A stretch of DNA of 64,000 bases. It comes from Puia dinghuensis. GTDB lineage: Bacteria; Bacteroidota; Bacteroidia; Chitinophagales; Chitinophagaceae. Where the stretch lies: contig NZ_BMJC01000004.1 in NCBI RefSeq assembly GCF_014642875.1, positions 358,070 to 422,069 of the forward strand, in the 5' to 3' direction. The stretch's first letter is position 1; every line of letters starts with the position of its first letter. Positions 52,322 through 59,231 of this stretch are shown here, piece by piece. The notes below the pieces were generated by a model, which saw nothing but the letters and a program-made list of their open reading frames with translations, was not told the origin of the DNA and did no database searches. The translations under genes were made by a program, and so were the position numbers.

Positions 52322-53806
52322 ATGTCTTTAAGTCAATCATTACAGCAAAAATTACTCCAAAAACTGTCTCCTCAGCAGATTCAGTTAATGAAATTGCTGC
52401 AAGTGCCGACGGCTAACCTGGAAGAAAGAATAAAGGAGGAGCTGGAAGAAAATCCGGCCCTGGAAGTGACTGAAGATCACGAGGATGGATTAGGAGATGA
52501 AACAAAAGATGAATTTGATTCCAAGGAAGAATATGAGGAAGCGGATGGCAGTGAAGATGAATACGATAACATCGACATCAGCGAGTATGTCAACGATGGC
52601 GACGATGAGATAGCGGATTACAAGCTCCGCGACGACAACTACCCCGATGCCGATGAGGACAGGGTAATGCCCCATAGGGTCGAAAACTCCTTCCACGACC
52701 TGCTTCTTGACCAATTAGGGATGCTGGTTGTAGACGACCGCACCCGGAGGATCGCCGAACAGATCGTTGGCAGCATCGACGATGACGGTTATCTGCGCCG
52801 GGAGACGGCTTCCATAGCCGATGACCTGGCTTTCCGGCAGAACATCGAGACCAGCGAAGAAGAGATAGAAGGGCTGATCAAAAAGATCCAGCAGTTCGAT
52901 CCCGCCGGCGTCGCCGCCCGCGATCTCCAGGAGTGCCTGCTGATCCAGCTGCGCCGGAAGAAGAATGGCAGCAAGAGCGTGGACATGGCCATCGATGTGC
53001 TCACCTATTATTTCGACGAGTTCACCAAAAAGCACTACGACAAGATCCAGCGCGGGCTCAACCTCGACGACGAGCAGCTGAAGGAGGTGATCAACCAGAT
53101 AATCAAGCTCAATCCAAAACCCGGCGGCGACGTCACCGAAGTGAACAAGGCGGAAAGCTATGTGATCCCCGACTTCTTCATCACGAACACCGGCGGGAAA
53201 CTGGAGCTGTCCCTCAACTCCAAGAATGCACCCGACCTGCGCATCAGCGAAGGATACAAGGAAATGCTGAAGGAATACGACCGGGGCAGCAAAAAAGACA
53301 AACGCCAGAAGGAAGCGGTACTTTTTATAAAACAGAAGATAGACGCGGCGAAATGGTTTATCGATGCGATCAAACAGCGGCAGCAGACCTTGTATAATAC
53401 GATGCATACGATTATGGACTACCAGCACGACTTTTTCCTCACGGGGGACGAGACGACGCTGCGGCCGATGATCCTCAAGGACATCGCCGAACGGACGGCC
53501 CTGGATATCTCTACTGTCAGCCGGGTAGCCAACAGTAAATTCGTGCAGACGGAGTTTGGAACATACCGGTTGAAGTTCTTCTTTAGTGAATCTCTTAGCA
53601 CGGACAGCGGGGAAGAGGTGTCGACAAGGGAGGTGAAGAAGATACTCAGCGATCTCATCGAAGGCGAGAGTAAGAAGAAACCCCTCAGCGATGAAAAGCT
53701 GACCGAGCTGCTGCAGGACAAAGGCTATAACATCGCCCGCCGTACCGTAGCCAAATACCGAGAACAATTAAACATTCCTGTCGCAAGACTCAGGAAAGAG
53801 TTATGA
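52322..53806 (+). CDS. rpoN: RNA polymerase sigma-54 factor
   Basis: 494 residues from the ATG at 52322 ([27 protein letters not shown]), which is the Gln/Leu-rich activator-interacting region I. An acidic region II (about 50-120) follows, then the core-binding region, the DNA-binding HTH ([24 protein letters not shown]) and the RpoN box near the end ([15 protein letters not shown]). It directs transcription from -24/-12 promoters that need AAA+ activators; none is encoded in this window. A 4-bp ATGA overlap joins it to the next gene. Confidence 0.97.
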   Translation: MSLSQSLQQKLLQKLSPQQIQLMKLLQVPTANLEERIKEELEENPALEVTEDHEDGLGDETKDEFDSKEEYEEADGSEDEYDNIDISEYVNDGDDEIADYKLRDDNYPDADEDRVMPHRVENSFHDLLLDQLGMLVVDDRTRRIAEQIVGSIDDDGYLRRETASIADDLAFRQNIETSEEEIEGLIKKIQQFDPAGVAARDLQECLLIQLRRKKNGSKSVDMAIDVLTYYFDEFTKKHYDKIQRGLNLDDEQLKEVINQIIKLNPKPGGDVTEVNKAESYVIPDFFITNTGGKLELSLNSKNAPDLRISEGYKEMLKEYDRGSKKDKRQKEAVLFIKQKIDAAKWFIDAIKQRQQTLYNTMHTIMDYQHDFFLTGDETTLRPMILKDIAERTALDISTVSRVANSKFVQTEFGTYRLKFFFSESLSTDSGEEVSTREVKKILSDLIEGESKKKPLSDEKLTELLQDKGYNIARRTVAKYREQLNIPVARLRKEL

Positions 53807-54474
53807 CCAACACCATTATAGCACCGGCCGGCGACGGCGCGGGTAAGACCTCTGGCAACCCCCTGTTGCGTGGAATGGCGCATCTATTTTCTTTTGTCTT
53901 CCACCCGCTGTTCATCACTGCCTATGTGATGGCCTTTATCATTTTTGTCCATCCCTATGCCTTTGCCGGCTTCGATCACCGGACAAAAGTGATGCGGCTG
54001 CTAAGCGTCATCCTTTGTAATACTTTTTTACCGCTGTTTGCCGTCTTCCTGCTTTGGCGGCTGCAGTTGATCAAGTCTCCGATGTTGCGTAATGAAAAGG
54101 AAAGGATCGGTCCCTATCTCATCGCGATGATCTTTTATTGGTGGACATGGCTCGTTTTTAAACGGCTTCCCGATACTCCGCCGCTTGCGGTGCAGTTCCT
54201 GCTGGGCGCTTTCCTGGCTGTTTGCGGCGGATGGGTCTGCAACATCTATTTCAAGATAAGCATGCATGGCATCGCCATGGGTGGGATGACGATGTTCTTT
54301 ATTTTATTTGCCTTTCATGATGCCTATGGCTCCGGGCTGTATATCGCCGCAGCCCTGTTGTTCACCGGTCTGGTTTGTACCTCGCGTCTTCTTCTGTCGG
54401 CGCATACGCCCTTCGAGGTCTGGTCGGGGATCTTCATCGGCGTGCTGACACAATATATCGGGTGGCAATTTTAG
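53803..54474 (+). CDS. PAP2-like membrane protein
   Basis: 223 residues with five or six membrane helices. The C-terminal SRLLLSAHTPFEVWSGIFIG resembles the last PAP2 phosphatase motif (SRxxxxxHxxxDVxxG) with Glu in place of Asp; the first two PAP2 motifs are not obvious, so catalytic activity is doubtful. Its ATG overlaps the rpoN stop by 4 bp (translational coupling). A possible lipid phosphatase relative. Confidence 0.6.
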   Translation: MTNTIIAPAGDGAGKTSGNPLLRGMAHLFSFVFHPLFITAYVMAFIIFVHPYAFAGFDHRTKVMRLLSVILCNTFLPLFAVFLLWRLQLIKSPMLRNEKERIGPYLIAMIFYWWTWLVFKRLPDTPPLAVQFLLGAFLAVCGGWVCNIYFKISMHGIAMGGMTMFFILFAFHDAYGSGLYIAAALLFTGLVCTSRLLLSAHTPFEVWSGIFIGVLTQYIGWQF

Positions 54475-54491
54475 CTTTCAACTATCGCGGC

Positions 54492-54508
54492 GCGGACCCG
54501 TGGTCCGC
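54492..54508 (+). terminator. Hairpin after the PAP2-like gene
   Basis: GCGGACC, loop CGT, GGTCCGC: a perfect 7-bp stem 17 nt after the stop; an A-rich and not T-rich sequence follows, so termination is uncertain. Confidence 0.35.
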
Positions 54509-54521
54509 CTAGGGAAAAAAG

Positions 54522-54561
54522 AAAAGCCCAATCATAGGGTACGAACCTAAATTGAGCTTTT
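54522..54561 (-). terminator. Terminator of the L,D-transpeptidase gene
   Basis: AAAAGC-C-CAAT / ATTG-A-GCTTTT with an inner TAGG/CCTA stem. The C/A mismatch becomes a G-U wobble in the minus-strand RNA, which then continues into a U-rich tract. It lies 33 nt after the stop. Confidence 0.65.
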
Positions 54562-54594
54562 TCACCTTCAAACCATCTGAAGTAATCGTCCATG

Positions 54595-55320
54595 CTAGCT
54601 GTTAAGTATCTTGCTGCGCGTAAGGTATTTTTTACTTGGATGATAGATAAATAAAAGGGAACCTTCTTTTATAAGATCGATAATTGTTTCTGACTCATCA
54701 GCGGGTACAGCCGGGCAACCATAACTCCTTCCACAGAACCGGTTCATCTCCAAAAAGTCCGGTCCGACATACTGGCTGCCATGTACTACGACATTCCTGC
54801 TGCCTGCCCTGTCGTTGAACCCTCTTTCCATTCCCCTGATCTTGAGGGACAATCCATTGTTTCCCATATAAGTCCCCTGGGTGACATAAAACCCAAGGCT
54901 GCTCTTATGCGAAGAGGGGCTGTTGGAGAAAGAGTTGGCGAACTCCGTCCCTGAATTGCGGCCATGCGCCACATAGGTATTCACCAGCACCTTCTTCTGG
55001 TCGAGATCAAGAACATACAACCGTTTGTTACGGGAAGACTGGCTCAGATCGCAAATAGAGATGATATTGGTTTTGTTCAGCCAGTGATGATCCAACAAAT
55101 AATGATATCCTTTAAGAGCATATTCGAAAGCTTTTTTTGTCAGTCCCACTTCCTGCAGATCGAACTCCTGGTATAGGGTGGTGACTTCGGCCGCAAAGGC
55201 GGCGGCTTTTGCTGAACGATTGGATTTTACCGGACCACCGGCTTTTAGCGCACTTACCGGCAAAACAAATGCGACCAAAACGCACAAGAATCCGGGATGT
55301 AATAAACGACTGCGACGCAT
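54595..55320 (-). CDS. Murein L,D-transpeptidase catalytic domain protein
   Basis: 241 residues. Signal peptide (LLHPGFLCVLVAFVLPVSALKAGG), then a helical segment and a YkuD/ErfK-like catalytic domain (about 105-230) with VVHGSQYV and the active-site FCGRSYGCPAVP, where the Cys is the nucleophile. It would form 3-3 cross-links or attach lipoproteins to peptidoglycan in the periplasm. A leader of about 130 nt with conserved-looking pairings precedes it, and a terminator follows. Confidence 0.85.
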   Translation of the reverse strand: MRRSRLLHPGFLCVLVAFVLPVSALKAGGPVKSNRSAKAAAFAAEVTTLYQEFDLQEVGLTKKAFEYALKGYHYLLDHHWLNKTNIISICDLSQSSRNKRLYVLDLDQKKVLVNTYVAHGRNSGTEFANSFSNSPSSHKSSLGFYVTQGTYMGNNGLSLKIRGMERGFNDRAGSRNVVVHGSQYVGPDFLEMNRFCGRSYGCPAVPADESETIIDLIKEGSLLFIYHPSKKYLTRSKILNS

Positions 55321-55369
55321 GTTTCAAAGGTTTTTATCAGATGCCACCGAAAGACCCATCTTAGGCCTT

Positions 55370-55450
55370 CCCTCCGGGGTCTTTAACAACCCCATCCCAC
55401 TTGGCTAACCCTGGGGGCTAGTCCGTACGGACGGAGTTATTAACGGAGGG
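55370..55450 (-). promoter_or_regulatory. Structured 5' leader RNA of the L,D-transpeptidase gene
   Basis: On the minus strand CCCTCCG (55450-55444) pairs with CGGAGGG (55376-55370). Next, UUAAUAAC (55443-55436) pairs with GUUGUUAA (55390-55383) using one U-G. Inside, CUAGCCC-CCA-GGGUUAG (55421-55405) forms a hairpin with one G-U. Both wobbles would be A/C mismatches on the plus strand, so the fold is specific to the mRNA strand. The RNA starts at P1 if the promoter at 55486-55455 is used. No known riboswitch class recognised. Confidence 0.45.
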
Positions 55451-55454
55451 GAAT

Positions 55455-55486
55455 GTAAAATATTATCTATTTTGTACTTGTGCAAG
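55455..55486 (-). promoter_or_regulatory. Probable promoter of the L,D-transpeptidase gene
   Basis: Minus-strand CTTG (55486-55483), 20 nt, TATTTTAC (55462-55455): three of four and six of eight matches to TTTG and TAnnTTTG with ideal spacing. Confidence 0.4.
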
Positions 55487-55549
55487 AATCTTTTATGAAA
55501 AAATTTTATTGTGTGCTAAGGGACTTTTCCACATCCTATATACTTCTAC

Positions 55550-56953
55550 TTATACCTTCACACGCTTCCATTTACCCCGCCTGAACACAATAAAACTAAC
55601 AATAGCGATAGTCGTTTCTGTGATGAGAATGGCCAGGAAAACACCCTTGGGGCCCAGTTTGAGCGCAATGGCCAGTGACCAGGCCAGGGGGATCTGAAAA
55701 AGCCAGCAACAAAAGAGGTTGATGATGGTGGGGGTACTCGTATCTCCGGCACCGTTAAAGGCATTCGTAAGGACCATACCCACACCGTAAAACACATAGC
55801 CGATACTGATAATGCGTAAAGAATTGATGGCAACTTCCACCACCGCCGGGTCCCGGTTTACAAAGCCAACGATGGGTGCTGCGGCGAAGGCAAACAGCAG
55901 CGAAACCAGCAGCATGAAGACTGCATTATATATGGAAGCTGTCCGCACGGACCGCTCTGCCCGTTCGGGTGATCCCGCTCCCAGGTTTTGGCCTACAAGG
56001 GTCGCCGCGGCATTGCTCATCCCCCAGGCAGGCAGCAGGAAAAAGAGCAGGATGCGGATGGAGACCTGGTAGCCCGCCGTGGCGGCGGTATCGTTAAAAC
56101 TCATAATGATACGGGTCATAGCGATCCAGGAAGCCGTACCGACCAGGAACTGTGCGGTCCCGGTCGAAGCGACCTTGGTGAGCCCCTTTATGATCGCGCC
56201 ATCCGGCCTGAACTGTTTACGGACGATGCGGATGATCCCGTTTCCCCGAAAAAGATAGAACAGCTGGTAGCAGACCCCGATGCCCCTGCCGGCGATGGTA
56301 GCTATGGCCGCACCAGGCAGACCATAATAATGGATAAGGATAGGGCAGAGAATGATATTGCAGCCATTGGCGATCCAAAGTGACCACATCGCCATTGCGG
56401 CATTGCCCGCGCCCCGAAAGATACCGTTGATGAGGTAGAGCAACATGATGACGAGACAGCCTGCAAAGACCAGCCGGGTATAACCCGTACCAATAGCCAC
56501 AGTCGTAGCCGAAGCCCCCATGATGCCGAGGAGATGCGGTGCGAGAAAGGCGCCGACCAGGCTGATCACCACGGTGATGGCCAGCGAGATCACAATAGAC
56601 TGGGCGGCGGTGTGCGAAGCCTCTTCGGGATTCTTCTCCCCGACGCGCCGCGCGACCAAGGCCGTGGCGGCCATGCTAAGCCCGACGGCGATGGAATAGA
56701 CCACATACATCGCCGACTCGGTGAGTGCGACGGTGGTCACAGCATCCTGCCCGATGCGACCTACAAAAAAGATATCGACGATGCCAAACACTGACTCCAT
56801 ACACATCTCGAGGATCATGGGTATCGACAGCATTACGACGGCGCGCCGGATGCTGCCTGTGGTATAGTCCTGGTGCTGACCCGAAAATGACTGGCGAAGG
56901 ACAAGGGCGATAGTGGACAAGGTATTCCCCTTTTGATTAGGTTCTGTTGACAT
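55550..56953 (-). CDS. MATE-family efflux transporter
   Basis: 467 residues with 12 membrane helices in two related halves. The first begins VMLSIPMILEMCMESVFGIVDIFFVGRIG, the typical MATE helix-1 signature; the second half has PAWGMSNAAATLVGQNLGAGSPERA, the repeated QNxGAG motif. It would export cationic drugs or metabolites using Na+ or H+. A -7-like TATCTTTC lies on the minus strand at 56981-56974. Confidence 0.93.
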   Translation of the reverse strand: MSTEPNQKGNTLSTIALVLRQSFSGQHQDYTTGSIRRAVVMLSIPMILEMCMESVFGIVDIFFVGRIGQDAVTTVALTESAMYVVYSIAVGLSMAATALVARRVGEKNPEEASHTAAQSIVISLAITVVISLVGAFLAPHLLGIMGASATTVAIGTGYTRLVFAGCLVIMLLYLINGIFRGAGNAAMAMWSLWIANGCNIILCPILIHYYGLPGAAIATIAGRGIGVCYQLFYLFRGNGIIRIVRKQFRPDGAIIKGLTKVASTGTAQFLVGTASWIAMTRIIMSFNDTAATAGYQVSIRILLFFLLPAWGMSNAAATLVGQNLGAGSPERAERSVRTASIYNAVFMLLVSLLFAFAAAPIVGFVNRDPAVVEVAINSLRIISIGYVFYGVGMVLTNAFNGAGDTSTPTIINLFCCWLFQIPLAWSLAIALKLGPKGVFLAILITETTIAIVSFIVFRRGKWKRVKV

Positions 56954-57007
56954 AAAACCGGGTTAATGAATCTGAAAGATAGGAATTTTGTCAACGGAAG
57001 ATACCAC

Positions 57008-58147
57008 TCAATAGTATCTGCCGATCGCCGGGTCGTCCACGATTACTTTTTTCAATTCCACCGCATCGATAGGTCCCTCCTTGGCGTAGACGATCTTTCC
57101 TCCCGGCTCCACCACCAGCGTATAAGGTAAAGCGCCCTGCCATTTAGGGTCGATGGCGTCTATCAGTTTGTACTTGTCATCGATGTTGAAGATATAATTG
57201 GTTGCCGATGCCTGTGATTGTTGCAGGAAATGTAAGGCCTTGTCCCTTTTGGCCGGTTCGTCGGCGCTGATGCTGATAAATTCAAAATCCCGGCGACGAT
57301 ACATCCGGTTTATATCCACCAGGTCGGGAAACTCCGCTACACAGGGGCCGCACCAGGTGGCCCAGACATTGATAAGCCGCAGCTTCTCCGTCTTGTTGCC
57401 AATAAGGTCTTTGATCCCATCGGCCGTGATGGTATCCAGCTTTACAGGCTCTTTTGCCCATTCCTGCCTGGCCTTCCCGATCCAGTTGCTTTTCTCCGCC
57501 CACTTTATCGAACAGCCAAACACCTTTGTTGTCGTCACCTCAACGTCCTTATTATTCAGCAGGGCTTCGATGGCGTTGCGGGCATCAAGCGTATGCGGGG
57601 TCCTGGTCGGCTTCTCCACGTCGTCCACCCGGCCGCTATACCGCAGCTTCCTGTCCTTGTCGAAGATAAATACATGCGGGGTGGCGATGGGGCCATATTT
57701 CAAGGAGACAGCCTCCGTCTCGCCGTCATAGAGATAGGGAAAGTTGAAGTGTTTATCCGCTGCCCGGCGTTTCATTTCCTCGAAACTATCCCCCATATCC
57801 GTGAACCCCAACTCATCCAGACGTATAGACTCCGGGTTGTTTGGCATGATCGCAACAACGGCAACTCCTTTGTCCTTATAATCTGTTGTCAACCGGATAA
57901 CCCGGTCTTCATACGCTTGTGCGGTGGGACAGTGGTTACAAGTAAATACCACCACCAATATGCGGGCATCTTTAAAAGAAGAAAGGGTATAGGTCTTGCC
58001 ATCGACACCGGGGAGCGAGAAGTCCGGGGCGGAAGCGCCGATGGGGAGGGTAGGGTGGTCGCCGGCAACCTGTTCGACGCTGTGATCGGCCGAATGACAG
58101 GACACGGCAAAACAAAAAATACAGGCGAGGAAGAAGGGGAACTTCAT
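57008..58147 (-). CDS. Lipoprotein with two thioredoxin-like domains (redoxin plus TlpA-like)
   Basis: 379 residues. Lipobox FAVSC (Cys17), an AhpC/TSA-like redoxin domain (about 33-195) with TCNHCPTA as its CxxC-like site, a short linker, and a second TlpA/ResA-like domain (about 250-375) with NVWATWCGPC. The fusion puts two redox centres in one exported lipoprotein, probably for periplasmic disulfide reduction or cytochrome maturation. A minus-strand TAACTTTT box precedes it. The GATGTAGT direct repeat lies in the divergent region shared with the isomerase gene. Confidence 0.82.
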   Translation of the reverse strand: MKFPFFLACIFCFAVSCHSADHSVEQVAGDHPTLPIGASAPDFSLPGVDGKTYTLSSFKDARILVVVFTCNHCPTAQAYEDRVIRLTTDYKDKGVAVVAIMPNNPESIRLDELGFTDMGDSFEEMKRRAADKHFNFPYLYDGETEAVSLKYGPIATPHVFIFDKDRKLRYSGRVDDVEKPTRTPHTLDARNAIEALLNNKDVEVTTTKVFGCSIKWAEKSNWIGKARQEWAKEPVKLDTITADGIKDLIGNKTEKLRLINVWATWCGPCVAEFPDLVDINRMYRRRDFEFISISADEPAKRDKALHFLQQSQASATNYIFNIDDKYKLIDAIDPKWQGALPYTLVVEPGGKIVYAKEGPIDAVELKKVIVDDPAIGRYY

Positions 58148-58208
58148 ATGGCCAATTTTTTCTAAAAGTTACAATTTTTATGCCCGCTAATTCCTTTTTG
58201 AGTGGCAT

Positions 58209-58227
58209 GATGTAGTAAAGATGTAGT
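58209..58227 (+). promoter_or_regulatory. Direct-repeat operator GATGTAGT-N3-GATGTAGT, copy 1
   Basis: Two identical octamers with an 11-bp period, one helical turn. They end 20 nt before a TAACTTTA -7-like box (58248-58255), the position expected for an activator contacting RNA polymerase. The same element occurs twice at 62235-62306. Confidence 0.6.
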
Positions 58228-58247
58228 GAAAAATAGGATAGAAGGTA

Positions 58248-58255
58248 TAACTTTA
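58248..58255 (+). promoter_or_regulatory. Probable -7 box (TAACTTTA) of the isomerase gene
   Basis: Seven of eight positions match TAnnTTTG; 38 nt before the ATG, and 20 nt after the direct-repeat operator. Confidence 0.35.
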
Positions 58256-58293
58256 GCAGCGTAACGAATTGTTCCATATAAAATTCCCACAAC

Positions 58294-59202
58294 ATGCACA
58301 CGAGAAGATCCTTCCTCAAAACATCCGCCCTTTATTCCGCTGGCATCCTGGCCGCACCGGCCCTGCCTTCCTTTCTGACTGCCGCCGGCCCGGTCATCGG
58401 GTTGCAATTATATACGGTGCGCGATCAAATGGCCGCCGACCCTAACGGGACCCTGGCCAAAGTGGCGCAGATCGGGTATAACTCCCTGGAAGGCGCTACT
58501 TATAATAATGGGATCGAGAAATTTTATGGGATGGACCCCAACACCTTTGCGGGGGTATTAAAGAACAATGGCCTGATCATGCGCAGCTGCCACTATCGTC
58601 TTGGCGAAGACTCGCAGGGCGCAACCCTCACCAACGGCGAATATAACGGCACCATCCTCCACGACTGGGACAAGGCGGTGGAAGATGCCCACACCCTCGG
58701 ACTTCACTACATGGTCTGTGCCTGGCTTTCACCAAAAGAGCGGCTCGGACTCGATCATTATAAAAAAATGGCGAACGACTTCAATGTCGCGGGAGAAAAA
58801 TGCCAAAAGGCAGGCATTCAGTTCTGCTATCACAACCACGACTTCGAATTCGACGCCCAGGGTGGCAAATACCCCTATGATGTCCTGCTCGAAGACACCG
58901 ACCCCAAATTGGTAAAGATGGAAATGGACCTTTACTGGGTGAGCAAGGCCGGTCACGATCCGGTGCAGCTTTTCGACGCCCATCCCGGCCGTTTCCCGCT
59001 CTGGCATTTAAAAGATATGGATGCAACTCCCCAGCATTCCTTCACTGAAGTGGGGAACGGGACCATCGATTTCAAAAAGATCTTTGCCAACAAGGCCAAG
59101 TCGGGGATGAAGTACTTCTTTGTCGAACAGGATCGTTGTCCCGGCTCGCCGTTCGACAGCATTACCAAGAGCATCGCCTATATCAAACAGAATCTGGTTT
59201 GA
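58294..59202 (+). CDS. Tat-exported sugar-phosphate isomerase/epimerase-like protein
   Basis: 302 residues. A twin-arginine signal (RRSFLKTSALYSAGILAAPALP) is followed by a TIM barrel of the AP-endonuclease-2 type (about 35-300): IGLQLYTVRD, FCYHNHDFEF, VKMEMDLYWVSKAGHDP, WHLKDMD and FFVEQD, whose Glu, Asp and His residues bind a divalent metal. It probably isomerises or epimerises a sugar in the periplasm. The upstream direct repeat suggests control by the propeller-HTH regulator encoded next on the opposite strand. Confidence 0.88.
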   Translation: MHTRRSFLKTSALYSAGILAAPALPSFLTAAGPVIGLQLYTVRDQMAADPNGTLAKVAQIGYNSLEGATYNNGIEKFYGMDPNTFAGVLKNNGLIMRSCHYRLGEDSQGATLTNGEYNGTILHDWDKAVEDAHTLGLHYMVCAWLSPKERLGLDHYKKMANDFNVAGEKCQKAGIQFCYHNHDFEFDAQGGKYPYDVLLEDTDPKLVKMEMDLYWVSKAGHDPVQLFDAHPGRFPLWHLKDMDATPQHSFTEVGNGTIDFKKIFANKAKSGMKYFFVEQDRCPGSPFDSITKSIAYIKQNLV

Positions 59203-59231
59203 ATCGAATCTAATGTCTTTTGCCCGGCCCT

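Noticed and set aside
55321-55549. Known riboswitch (for example c-di-AMP, cobalamin or SAM class)
   Set aside because: The helices are visible but no conserved core sequence of these classes could be recognised.
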